This document shows, one piece after another, positions 1-6,944 of a stretch of DNA of 17,352 nt. Both the position numbers and the translations under genes were made by a program. Position 1 is the stretch's first letter; every line of letters begins with the position of its first letter. The DNA comes from an uncultured Veillonella sp. (GTDB lineage Bacteria; Bacillota; Negativicutes; Veillonellales; Veillonellaceae), in contig CAKPXN010000031.1 of assembly GCA_934202095.1 (NCBI GenBank), positions 1 through 17,352 on the forward strand, written 5' to 3'. The notes under the pieces were generated by a model. That model ran no database searches. It was not told the origin of the DNA and saw only the letters and a list, made by a program, of their open reading frames with translations.

Positions 1-12
1 AATTAAATCCAC
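1..12 (-). CDS. 5' end of a minus-strand gene running off the left edge
   Basis: Only four codons are inside the window (GTG GAT TTA ATT read on the minus strand). The call rests on a near-perfect Shine-Dalgarno AAGGAGG eight bases before the GTG and on an extended -10 promoter a little further upstream (58-86). The product cannot be named. The gene is divergent from the LUD-domain gene and shares its intergenic region. Confidence 0.4.
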
Positions 13-57
13 GATTTTTGCCTCCTTAACATTGGCTTATGCCATATCAATACTATT

Positions 58-86
58 ATTATAGCAAATTCAACCTACAGGTAAAA
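58..86 (-). promoter_or_regulatory. Candidate promoter for the left-edge gene (extended -10)
   Basis: Read on the minus strand, TTTTAC (81-86) is followed after 17 bases by TATAAT (58-63). The -10 is preceded by TGC, making a TGnTATAAT extended -10. It points at the AAGGAGG/GTG start at 10-28. Confidence 0.45.
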
Positions 87-168
87 GTAAAATTTATTTC
101 TGAGTCTATTATTCTAATTTTTATCCTATAATATTAATAATTGTGAAAGTTGAAATTCATTCTAATCG

Positions 169-198
169 TTGAATTATAGACATATAAAACGCTACAAT
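169..198 (+). promoter_or_regulatory. Candidate promoter of the LUD-domain gene
   Basis: TTGAAT (169-174), an 18-base spacer and TACAAT (193-198) give a plausible sigma-70/SigA promoter about 50 bases before the start codon. An alternative -35, TTGAAA, is at 150-155. The stretch 141-149 reads TTGTGAAAG, the same motif found upstream of gltA/malY and sod. Confidence 0.45.
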
Positions 199-248
199 AA
201 TAGAAATAGAACACCAGACTATAACTTTATATCCATTAAGGAGGACTC

Positions 249-926
249 ATGGCGAATACAGAAACGACAATCAACGCAGTTATTAATCCTAAAATCAACG
301 ATGCCCCCATCGATATAGAGAAAACCATCAAAGCCTTAGAACGCAACAAATTCGTGGTTCATTATTTTGAAACAGGCGCTGATGCGGTGGCCTATTTACA
401 GTCTCGCATTCAACATAAACGAGTGGCTATCGGTGATTCACGCACCTTATTGAAGCTCAAGGTTCATGATGCTTTATCCGAGGTCAATGATGACATCACA
501 GATATTCAGCGACCCCTTCCTGGTGAAAGCTTCCGCGACACCGCATTACGTACCATGGGACGCGATGTATTTTTAACCTCTGTTAACGCCTTAGCGCAAA
601 CGGGTGAAATGGTCAATATCGATGGTACCGGCAACCGAGTAGCAGCATCCCTATTCGGATCGCAAGAGGTGTTCTTTGTGCTAGGTCGCAATAAAATTAC
701 ACCGGACTTGGCCTCTGCCATCTACCGGGCGCGCAATGTGGCAGCTCCACTAAACAGTAAAAAGAACAAGAAAAGCTCCCTTAATCCTTGTGCCAAATTA
801 GAGGAAAAATGCTACGACTGTGGTTCGCCTGATAGAATTTGCAATGCCTTAACCATTTACTATAAGAAAATGCGTAACATGCAAACTATGGAGGTTATTA
901 TCATTAATGAGGATTTAGGGTTTTAA
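249..926 (+). CDS. LUD-domain (DUF162) lactate-utilization-type protein
   Basis: A 225-residue cytoplasmic protein of the LUD (LutC/YkgG-like, DUF162) superfamily. Supporting segments are IGDSRTLLKL (61-70), VNIDGTGNRVA (122-132), a VLGRNKI strand (144-150) and the usual C-terminal MEVIIINEDLGF. A cysteine cluster near the C-terminus (C181, C188, C191, C198, including CYDCGSPDRICN) could bind a metal or iron-sulfur centre. The start is set by an excellent AAGGAGG six bases upstream of ATG. In the family LutB and LutC support lactate oxidation, but this gene stands alone without lutA or lutB, so a role in lactate metabolism is only family inference. Its stop overlaps by three bases the stop of the convergent regulator gene, and no terminator lies between them. 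Confidence 0.85.
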   Translation: MANTETTINAVINPKINDAPIDIEKTIKALERNKFVVHYFETGADAVAYLQSRIQHKRVAIGDSRTLLKLKVHDALSEVNDDITDIQRPLPGESFRDTALRTMGRDVFLTSVNALAQTGEMVNIDGTGNRVAASLFGSQEVFFVLGRNKITPDLASAIYRARNVAAPLNSKKNKKSSLNPCAKLEEKCYDCGSPDRICNALTIYYKKMRNMQTMEVIIINEDLGF

Positions 927-1225
927 TGAAATTCTATATGTCGATGTTCTATGCCGTGAAAGTCGATAAAACCTAAGTCAGGGCCTCCAAAAAATGTATC
1001 TAAAGGCATATTATCAAAGCCATTGACTATCCTACACAGCGTAGATATGCGAGGGTCTATATTCCCCTTTTCCAGTCCACTAATATAGGACTGTAACAAG
1101 CCCGTCCGTTTAGCTAACTCTTGTTGAGTTATGTGATAGTGGCGGCGCCATAATAGAATGAGAACGCCTAAGTGCTGGATAGCCTTTTCTGACTGTGCTT
1201 CACTGCATACGATATCATACGTCAT
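923..1225 (-). CDS. Small XRE-family helix-turn-helix regulator
   Basis: A 100-residue protein with one lambda-repressor-like HTH domain: the segment ITQQELAKRTGLLQSYISGL followed by EKGNIDPRISTL is typical of XRE/Cro-type DNA-binding domains. The start at 1225 is chosen because GTGAGG lies six bases before this ATG. The longer 150-codon reading would begin at 1375, upstream of the terminator hairpin at 1331-1369, and is unlikely. The C-terminus (MPLDTFFGGPDLGFIDFHG) has no recognised partner domain. It is convergent with the LUD gene, overlapping stops. Its target is unknown; autoregulation or control of the neighbours is possible but not shown. Confidence 0.75.
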   Translation of the reverse strand: MTYDIVCSEAQSEKAIQHLGVLILLWRRHYHITQQELAKRTGLLQSYISGLEKGNIDPRISTLCRIVNGFDNMPLDTFFGGPDLGFIDFHGIEHRHIEFH

Positions 1226-1330
1226 AGAAACCTCACTTTCTACTATCCATAATAGCAACTCTTTGCCTCCACAATACGGCAACCACCTATGAGGGGCCAT
1301 ACCAACTTGATTAGTGATGACATATAATAG

Positions 1331-1369
1331 AAAATCCCTTGCGATACATTCATATTGCAAGGGATTTTT
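1331..1369 (-). terminator. Terminator of gltA (bidirectional)
   Basis: A perfect 12-bp inverted repeat (1331-1342 with 1357-1368, 14-base loop) with T-rich sequence at both ends. On the minus strand it follows gltA by about 66 bases and precedes the XRE gene. On the plus strand it is the first visible terminator after the LUD gene. Confidence 0.8.
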
Positions 1370-1434
1370 ATACATATTATGTTATAAAATTATACCTGTA
1401 CACACATACATGTATATTCTTGTACATAAAACTC

Positions 1435-2793
1435 TTATTTATTCTCTTCTGCAGTAGCCATAGCACGTTTGATTTCCATGTATTTAACCATGCCATCAAC
1501 GGCTTTTTTAGCTTCGCGCATCGCGAGTACTACAGTAGCTGGTTTATGCACTACGTCACCACCGGCGAATACGCCTTCACGGCTTGTCATGCCATAAGGT
1601 TCTTCGGATGTAATGATATAGCCTTTTTCATCAACGCGAAGGTTGTTACCTTCCCCAACGAGGCGTGCATTAGGTTTGTGACCAGCAGCGATGATGATTT
1701 TATCGACAGGCATCACTTGGTATTTACCTGTGCCGTGGATACCGGCGCCATCGTCATTAAGGGCCATTACTTCGTATTTAAAGCCTTCTACCTTGTCTTT
1801 ACCTTCTACACCAACCGGAGATGCGAACCATTGGAATTGAACGCCTTCAGCACGAGCTTCTTCGTATTCGGATAGCAAAGCTGGCATTTGTTCTTGGCTA
1901 CGACGGTATGCAACAGTGACAGATTCACAGCCTAAACGTACGCATGTACGGGCCGCATCCATCGCTACGTTACCACCGCCGATGATAACAACGCGGTCCC
2001 CTTTCTTCACAGGAATCGCTTTTTCTTCAAGCTCACCATTTTCTACCAATTGTACATTTGTTAACAAGTACATCGCTTGGAATACGCCTGTAATTTGATC
2101 GTTTTCCATGCGTACTTCTTGAGGAATATGCGTACCTGTACCGATGAAGATGGTATCAAAGCCTTCTGCAAATAGATCATCCAAGGATTTGTCCTGACCG
2201 ATGAATGTATTACATACGAATTTAACGCCTAAGCCTTCAAGACGAGCAATTTCACGACGTACAACGGATTTGGACAAACGGAATTCAGGAATCCCGAATA
2301 AGAGTACACCGCCTGGTTCAGATTGGCCTTCAAATACAGTTACATCATAGCCGAGTTTTGCCACGTCGCCCGCAACGGACAAGCCTGCAGGGCCGGAGCC
2401 GACAACGGCTACTTTACCGAGATCTTGTTTGATCTTCTTAGGTTTGCGCAATTCATTGATGCTTTCAAAATCGGCAGCAAAACGTTCCAATTTACCGATG
2501 TTGATAGGCGGTTTCTTAGCCTTATTCATGATGCAGTTGCCTTCGCATTGATTTTCACGAGGGCACACGCGACCACAGATAGATGGTAAGTTTGTACGTT
2601 CCGCCAAGATATCGTTGGCTAAACCAAAGTTACCGTGAGCGATGGCTTGGATAAAACGAGGGATTTCGTTTTCAATAGGACAGCCCATGCGGCACAAAGG
2701 TTTCGGACAATTTAGACAACGTTTCGCCTCAGCGAGCGCCTCCTCCATCGTGTAATCAGCATCAAAATGTAGTGGTTTTAATTCGTTACTCAT
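1435..2793 (-). CDS. gltA: NADPH-dependent glutamate synthase small subunit-like flavoprotein
   Basis: A 452-residue oxidoreductase of the GltD/SudA family. The N-terminus carries two Cys clusters expected to hold [4Fe-4S] centres (C26, C29, C34, C38 in CLNCPKPLCRMGC; C73, C77, C83, C87 in CGRVCPRENQCEGNC). These are followed by an FAD-binding GSGPAG (132-137), an NADPH-binding IIGGGNVAMDA (270-280) and a closing FAGGDVVHKPATVVLAM that completes the FAD site. Length fits the small subunit. No large glutamate synthase subunit and no ferredoxin-NADP reductase (SudB/NfnA) subunit is adjacent, so it may be the single-subunit glutamate synthase class or an electron-transfer subunit pairing with a distant partner. 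The start follows AGGAGG eight bases upstream. A long, structured leader and a divergent malY lie upstream. Confidence 0.85.
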   Translation of the reverse strand: MSNELKPLHFDADYTMEEALAEAKRCLNCPKPLCRMGCPIENEIPRFIQAIAHGNFGLANDILAERTNLPSICGRVCPRENQCEGNCIMNKAKKPPINIGKLERFAADFESINELRKPKKIKQDLGKVAVVGSGPAGLSVAGDVAKLGYDVTVFEGQSEPGGVLLFGIPEFRLSKSVVRREIARLEGLGVKFVCNTFIGQDKSLDDLFAEGFDTIFIGTGTHIPQEVRMENDQITGVFQAMYLLTNVQLVENGELEEKAIPVKKGDRVVIIGGGNVAMDAARTCVRLGCESVTVAYRRSQEQMPALLSEYEEARAEGVQFQWFASPVGVEGKDKVEGFKYEVMALNDDGAGIHGTGKYQVMPVDKIIIAAGHKPNARLVGEGNNLRVDEKGYIITSEEPYGMTSREGVFAGGDVVHKPATVVLAMREAKKAVDGMVKYMEIKRAMATAEENK

Positions 2794-2829
2794 GGCACAT
2801 GCCTCCTAACAAGGATCCAGTACTATACT

Positions 2830-2955
2830 TATACAGCGTTGCATGCACCTAAGCTGTCCGATGAGCCCTCTCACATAGGGACGCCGCCACATGCTGCTTA
2901 CATTTATCTTTTGTAACCATTCGATAGACGTGTGGTCACTGGTCAGACACACACT
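2830..2955 (-). promoter_or_regulatory. Possible structured leader or operator region of gltA
   Basis: The 285 bases between gltA and malY contain several inverted repeats on the gltA side. CCCT/AGGG makes a short hairpin (2866-2880). GCATG (2841-2845) can pair with CATGC (2890-2894) around it. GTGTG-x-GTC and GAC-x-CACAC form a further imperfect palindrome (2930-2952). They would lie in the gltA 5' leader. I do not recognise a known riboswitch class here; an operator function is equally possible. Confidence 0.3.
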
Positions 2956-3036
2956 ATTCTATAGTACATTTTAAATTGTGAAAGCGAACTCCGTCAAGGA
3001 GGTCAGATACAATATGCTTATTTTATATACATTTAT

Positions 3037-3045
3037 TGCTATAAT
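3037..3045 (+). promoter_or_regulatory. Extended -10 promoter of the MalY/PatB gene
   Basis: TGCTATAAT (TG at 3037-3038, TATAAT at 3040-3045) is a perfect extended -10 element 33 bases before the start codon. No good -35 is visible, as is common for extended -10 promoters. Confidence 0.6.
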
Positions 3046-3078
3046 ACATACATAAGGTAATATAAATGAGGTATTCCT

Positions 3079-4272
3079 ATGAACACTACAGAATTTACTA
3101 AAACATACTATATAGACCGCCGCGGTTTTCATTCTCGCAAATGGGACGGCGAATATTTAAAATTTAGTCGCACCGACCTACTACCACTCTGGGTGGCAGA
3201 TATGGACTTTATAACACCACCATGCATACAAGAGGCCATTTGTAACTATGTAACAAACAATCCTCTAGGTTATACCATGACAAATCCAAATTATATAGAA
3301 GCTGTCATACATTGGCACAAACGCCGTCACAACTGCACTATTGAACAAGACTGGATCACTAGCGCCCCCAATGTTATTACCGGTATCATGTGGTGTATTG
3401 GGGCTTTCACCAAACCAAACGATGCCATTACAGTCCTTACGCCCGTGTACGGAGCCTTCGATGCCCGTGCCAATGATGCAAACAGACACATCGTTGCAGT
3501 GCCATTACATCGCACGACGAGCAATAGATATACTGTCGATTATGATACATTCGAGTCCGCCATTAGGCAAAACGATGTGAAGGTGTTCATCCATTGCAAT
3601 CCGCATAATCCTGTGGGCCATGTATGGACCGAGGAGGAGATGGACCGGTTATTTGACATTTGTGAGCGTCACAAGGTGCTCATCATAAGCGATGAAATCC
3701 ATCAAGACCTCATTACCGGTCCCATACCATTTACATCTGCACTGTCCGTATCCAACGGTCATTATGCAGGCCATATGATAACCCTATCCTCTGTGTCAAA
3801 ATCGTTTAACATGGCCAGTCTACATCAGGCTGAAGTGATGATTCCAAGCGAGACATTACGCACACAATATAACGCCTATAAGGCGCAAGTGTACCACACG
3901 GATGCAGATGTCATGGCAGAAACGGCTATCACTGCGGCATATACCCATCTAGAGGCGGAAGCGTGGCTAGATAATGTATGCGCTGTCATCCGCGAAAACT
4001 ACGAATATCTATGCGACGAACTACTCTTAGTCCTACCAAAGCTCCGCATTAGCCCTATGGACGGTACTTATTTGGCGTGGATTGATTTTGGCGCCTATGT
4101 AAAACCTGAAGATATGCACGACCTATTTGAAAATCAATGCCGTATCGCGCCAAGCTTTGGCGAATGGTTTGGCGGTGAAAGCTACGCCACCTTTGTACGA
4201 GTTAACTTAGCCACGAGCCTAGCTAATATCAAAACAGCTACGCACAGCATCATCGACCATATCCGTTCTTAG
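3079..4272 (+). CDS. MalY/PatB-type PLP-dependent C-S lyase or aminotransferase
   Basis: A 397-residue fold-type I PLP enzyme. Family signatures are PLWVADMDF (36-44), NPHNPVGHVWTEEEM (174-188), SDEIHQDL (204-211) with the cofactor-binding Asp, and the PLP lysine in SSVSKSFN (K241). MalY/PatB members usually cleave cystathionine or cysteine (beta-lyase), some act as aminotransferases. The segment after the lysine reads MASLHQAEVMIPS where many members have a glycine (NxAGL), so the exact substrate is open. GAGG seven bases before the ATG supports the start. It is divergent from gltA and monocistronic, ending at a strong terminator. A role in sulfur amino acid turnover is family inference. Confidence 0.85.
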   Translation: MNTTEFTKTYYIDRRGFHSRKWDGEYLKFSRTDLLPLWVADMDFITPPCIQEAICNYVTNNPLGYTMTNPNYIEAVIHWHKRRHNCTIEQDWITSAPNVITGIMWCIGAFTKPNDAITVLTPVYGAFDARANDANRHIVAVPLHRTTSNRYTVDYDTFESAIRQNDVKVFIHCNPHNPVGHVWTEEEMDRLFDICERHKVLIISDEIHQDLITGPIPFTSALSVSNGHYAGHMITLSSVSKSFNMASLHQAEVMIPSETLRTQYNAYKAQVYHTDADVMAETAITAAYTHLEAEAWLDNVCAVIRENYEYLCDELLLVLPKLRISPMDGTYLAWIDFGAYVKPEDMHDLFENQCRIAPSFGEWFGGESYATFVRVNLATSLANIKTATHSIIDHIRS

Positions 4273-4287
4273 TCCTACGTATAAAGA

Positions 4288-4321
4288 GGCTGCTCTAGCA
4301 TCAGTTCTAGAGCAGCCTTTT
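4288..4321 (+). terminator. Terminator of the MalY/PatB gene
   Basis: GGCTGCTCTAG (4288-4298) pairs perfectly with CTAGAGCAGCC (4307-4317) across an 8-base loop and is followed by TTTT. It lies between two convergent genes and may also stop transcription from the DUF438 gene, although the minus-strand U tract is weak. Confidence 0.9.
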
Positions 4322-4346
4322 GTCATATTTTCGTATATAGATTTTC

Positions 4347-5903
4347 TTATTTAGATCTTGCGAAATGGTCCTTTGCAAATTGCATATCTTGTACGAGTTC
4401 CAATGTGCCAAGGTATTTCTTATTTTTGTCGCGCACAGCCATGTAGTTTACATAGAATGGACGACCTTGTTTTTCAAGCCATACAGCCACATTATCGCGA
4501 TCCCCTTTACGGAAGGAATCGATGATACCGCGCACGATAGGTTCTACCTTAGGTGGATGACAGGAGAATACATCGCGACCGATAGCAGTAGTAGGGCGTT
4601 TAAAGACCTTTTCGCCGTCGTTAAAGTAACGGTTAATGTCTTCATGGTCAACGAAGGTTACCTCCATCGGCATTGTGTTGAGCATCGCGTCCAATTGGTC
4701 AAGGGTGAAAGTACCACCAATGAGGGCAATTGTGTTATCTGCTGTACCAGCTGGTGCAGAACTTTCAGCTAAGGCATGCTCAGCCTCTGGCCAAGCAAGG
4801 CGTTTTACACCAAAGATTTCCTCATATTGTGCAGTATCCTTATAGATTTGGTACCAATCTTGAGTTGTAAAGTTTTCCGCACAGATAGGGAACAAGATAT
4901 TTTGTTCCTTATAGATCATTTCTTGCGCGCGGGTGAGAAGCTCGTCAAAGCGTCTATACCAATCATCTACGCTTTGGCTAGATTTCGCTAAATCGCCTAG
5001 TTGGTCCCGAATATCACCGTCAACGGTCCACATAACCATGGATGGGCCACCGATAGCATAATCCACCTTTAGTTTTGGATATAGCAAATCGCCTTTTTTA
5101 GCATAGTGAACGGATAATTGACGCACTGCATTTACATCATCAATGGTTGCCGTTTTATCGGCTACCTTAGGACGAAGTTCCTCAATTAAATCGTTAAGCG
5201 CCTTGTTTTCTTCCGTCATTTGGTTGAGCGGATGGCCTATCGTTTCTACAAGCGTTGTTACCGTTTGTTTCTTATCTTGAGCTTCTAAAGCAGCCTCAAC
5301 CTTCGCATGCTCTTCTTCCATTTGTTCATGAATGGTAGAACCGTGGAACAAAGCGGAATGAAGGTCGCATAATTGTTGTACCTCTTCTAGAGGTGTACCT
5401 TCGCGCATAAGGCCTTGTTCAGCTTTCATGATTTCACTGGCTTCTACATGTTTAAATTGGCTGGCAAAATCTTTGCGCACATCGCCAAGGGCTTCCCCTG
5501 TACCTAAGCGTTTTAAGAAGCCTTTTAATTGCTCTACCCGTTCGCTATCGGGTACAGTATCCTCTGCGTTAGCTTCTGTATTTTCACTAGCCTTAGGTTC
5601 CTCATCTTGAGTGGCTGGTGCCTCAACAGGAACATCCTTAGCAGATGCTACATCATCACCGTGTAGGTTGGGCATATCACCTTCTAATGTAAAACCAGCT
5701 TTCATAAAGGCCCCTACAATATCCATCATAGAGATGCCCTTCATCTTAGCCCCTTTAGGGATAGTCATAATTTTGCCAACGGAGTGGAGCATCACCTTAT
5801 TCGTGATTTCAGTGAAGCCCAATCCTTTCATAATATCTATAACCTCTGGATATTCTTTTACCAAATCATATACGGATTTGGACAAATCTAATTTCTTTTC
5901 CAT
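4347..5903 (-). CDS. DUF1858/DUF438/hemerythrin-like/PAS multidomain protein
   Basis: A 518-residue soluble protein. The order seen is a DUF1858-like helical domain (about 4-72, LDLSKSVYDLVKEYPEVIDI), a low-complexity acidic linker (about 85-122), a DUF438 domain (about 124-190, ending LCDLHSALFHG), a hemerythrin-like helical region (about 220-370, with VHYAKKGDLLYPKL and EQNILFPIC), and a C-terminal PAS-like domain (about 391-510, with IGRDVFSCHPP and VNYMAVRDKNKKYLGTLELVQD). In the family this architecture is found in anaerobic Firmicutes and is thought to sense oxygen, NO or redox through a bound metal or ligand; no output domain is present. GAGGGG six bases before ATG supports the start. 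It is separated from sod by the sod terminator. Placement next to sod suggests an oxidative-stress link, an inference only. Confidence 0.85.
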   Translation of the reverse strand: MEKKLDLSKSVYDLVKEYPEVIDIMKGLGFTEITNKVMLHSVGKIMTIPKGAKMKGISMMDIVGAFMKAGFTLEGDMPNLHGDDVASAKDVPVEAPATQDEEPKASENTEANAEDTVPDSERVEQLKGFLKRLGTGEALGDVRKDFASQFKHVEASEIMKAEQGLMREGTPLEEVQQLCDLHSALFHGSTIHEQMEEEHAKVEAALEAQDKKQTVTTLVETIGHPLNQMTEENKALNDLIEELRPKVADKTATIDDVNAVRQLSVHYAKKGDLLYPKLKVDYAIGGPSMVMWTVDGDIRDQLGDLAKSSQSVDDWYRRFDELLTRAQEMIYKEQNILFPICAENFTTQDWYQIYKDTAQYEEIFGVKRLAWPEAEHALAESSAPAGTADNTIALIGGTFTLDQLDAMLNTMPMEVTFVDHEDINRYFNDGEKVFKRPTTAIGRDVFSCHPPKVEPIVRGIIDSFRKGDRDNVAVWLEKQGRPFYVNYMAVRDKNKKYLGTLELVQDMQFAKDHFARSK

Positions 5904-6077
5904 TTTGATCCCCTCGTGTCAAAAATATTGTTTATTACTTATGTTGGTAACCTCTATACGTTTTTGTATACAAGGTAATTTACATTCCGAAAGGTCATCT
6001 TTAATAACCTATAATTCTATGATAAACGATATCGATTAGAAAATCTGTATCCATGGCTATACTTTTGAAAGTTATTC

Positions 6078-6143
6078 AAAAAAATAACGAATAGATGACA
6101 AATCAATCCATAAATTGGACATAGATGTATCATCTATTCGTTA
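6078..6143 (-). terminator. Terminator of sod
   Basis: TAACGAATAGATGA (6085-6098) and TCATCTATTCGTTA (6130-6143) are a perfect 14-bp inverted repeat. On the minus strand it begins 10 bases after the sod stop and is followed by seven T (6078-6084). The 31-base loop contains a smaller TCC/GGA hairpin. Confidence 0.85.
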
Positions 6144-6152
6144 ACAATCATC

Positions 6153-6782
6153 TTATTGATGATGAGGTTGCAATGCTTTTTCGTAGTTTTCAGCGACTGC
6201 ATCCCAGTTGATAACACGGAAGAATTCCTTAATATAATCTGGGCGACGATTTTGGTAATGCAAGTAATATGCATGTTCCCATACATCTAAACAAAGAATG
6301 GCAGTTTTACCTTCCAAAAGAGGATTATCTTGGTTAGCCGTAGAGGTTACTTCTAGTTTGCCGTCCTTGTTGACCACTAGCCAAGCCCAGCCAGAGCCAA
6401 ATCGTGTTGCCGCCGCTTGGGAGAAGCTTTCAACAAAAGCATCATATCCGCCTAAATCAGCATCGATAGCATCCTTCAAAGGGCCTTGCAATTTAGATGT
6501 ATCAGGTTTTGTCATGATATCCCAAAACATGGTGTGGTTTTTATGACCCCCACCATTGTTGATAACCGCTTGACGGATATCCTCTGGCACATTGGCAATA
6601 TCGCCGAGAATACAATCTACGCAACCATAGGCAAGATCCGGGTATTTAGCGATGGCTGCATTCAAATTATTAACATACGCTTGGTGATGCTTATCATGAT
6701 GCAGTTTCATCGTCTCTGCATCGATAACAGGTTCTAGATAATCATAAGCATATGGTAATGGTGCGAGTTCGAAAGGTTTCAT
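6153..6782 (-). CDS. sodA: Superoxide dismutase (Mn/Fe family, Mn-type signature)
   Basis: A 209-residue cytoplasmic enzyme converting superoxide to oxygen and hydrogen peroxide. The four metal ligands are visible: H28 in LHHDKHHQAYV, H83 in HKNHTMFW, D166 and H170 in DVWEHAYYLHY. The metal-tuning glutamine sits in TANQDNPL (Q151) and the 77-79 stretch is GGG, the pattern of Mn-type rather than Fe-type enzymes; cambialistic activity cannot be excluded. Length and LPYAYDYLEP start are normal for the family, no signal peptide. AAGGAGG lies six bases before the ATG. Transcribed alone from its own promoter with a Fur-like box near the start of transcription, and ending at a strong terminator. Confidence 0.95.
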   Translation of the reverse strand: MKPFELAPLPYAYDYLEPVIDAETMKLHHDKHHQAYVNNLNAAIAKYPDLAYGCVDCILGDIANVPEDIRQAVINNGGGHKNHTMFWDIMTKPDTSKLQGPLKDAIDADLGGYDAFVESFSQAAATRFGSGWAWLVVNKDGKLEVTSTANQDNPLLEGKTAILCLDVWEHAYYLHYQNRRPDYIKEFFRVINWDAVAENYEKALQPHHQ

Positions 6783-6805
6783 AATAGTCCTCCTTGTAAT
6801 TAGGG

Positions 6806-6839
6806 CACGAACGATATCTTAACTAGTATCGTTCTTGTG
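6806..6839 (-). repeat. Hairpin in the sod leader
   Basis: GAACGATA (6809-6816) and TATCGTTC (6827-6834) pair perfectly around a 10-base loop, and CAC/GTG can extend the stem past a two-base bulge. It lies about 10 bases upstream of the sod Shine-Dalgarno and would form in the mRNA leader, where it could affect stability or translation. Confidence 0.5.
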
Positions 6840-6848
6840 AAAGCGATT

Positions 6849-6864
6849 CGATGCACCTGCATCG
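6849..6864. repeat. Palindrome in the sod leader
   Basis: CGATGCA and TGCATCG flank a two-base centre (CC), a near-perfect 16-bp palindrome between the Fur-like box and the leader hairpin. With a two-base centre it looks more like a DNA-binding operator than an RNA loop. The regulator is unknown. Confidence 0.4.
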
Positions 6865-6873
6865 GTATTTTAT

Positions 6874-6888
6874 TGATATGAATTATCA
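6874..6888. promoter_or_regulatory. Fur-like box at the sod promoter
   Basis: TGATATG-A-ATTATCA matches the 7-1-7 Fur consensus (TGATAATnATTATCA) at 13 of 15 positions by eye. It begins about 10 bases downstream of the -10 element, where binding would block transcription. A related Fur-family protein such as PerR is also possible. Confidence 0.5.
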
Positions 6889-6898
6889 TTCTTTGTAT

Positions 6899-6927
6899 AT
6901 TGTACTATCTATATAGATAAACGTCAA
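6899..6927 (-). promoter_or_regulatory. Promoter of sod
   Basis: On the minus strand TTGACG (6922-6927), a 17-base spacer and TACAAT (6899-6904) form a near-consensus promoter about 115 bases before the sod start, between thiC and the Fur-like box. Confidence 0.65.
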
Positions 6928-6944
6928 TATACGACCAACATTTA

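Noticed and set aside
1226..1375. Longer 150-residue form of the XRE regulator
   Set aside because: It would start upstream of the gltA terminator hairpin and lacks a ribosome-binding site; 1225 has one.
1339..1875. 178-codon plus-strand open frame
   Set aside because: Lies antisense to gltA, low-complexity Phe/Tyr-rich translation and no ribosome-binding site; a shadow frame.
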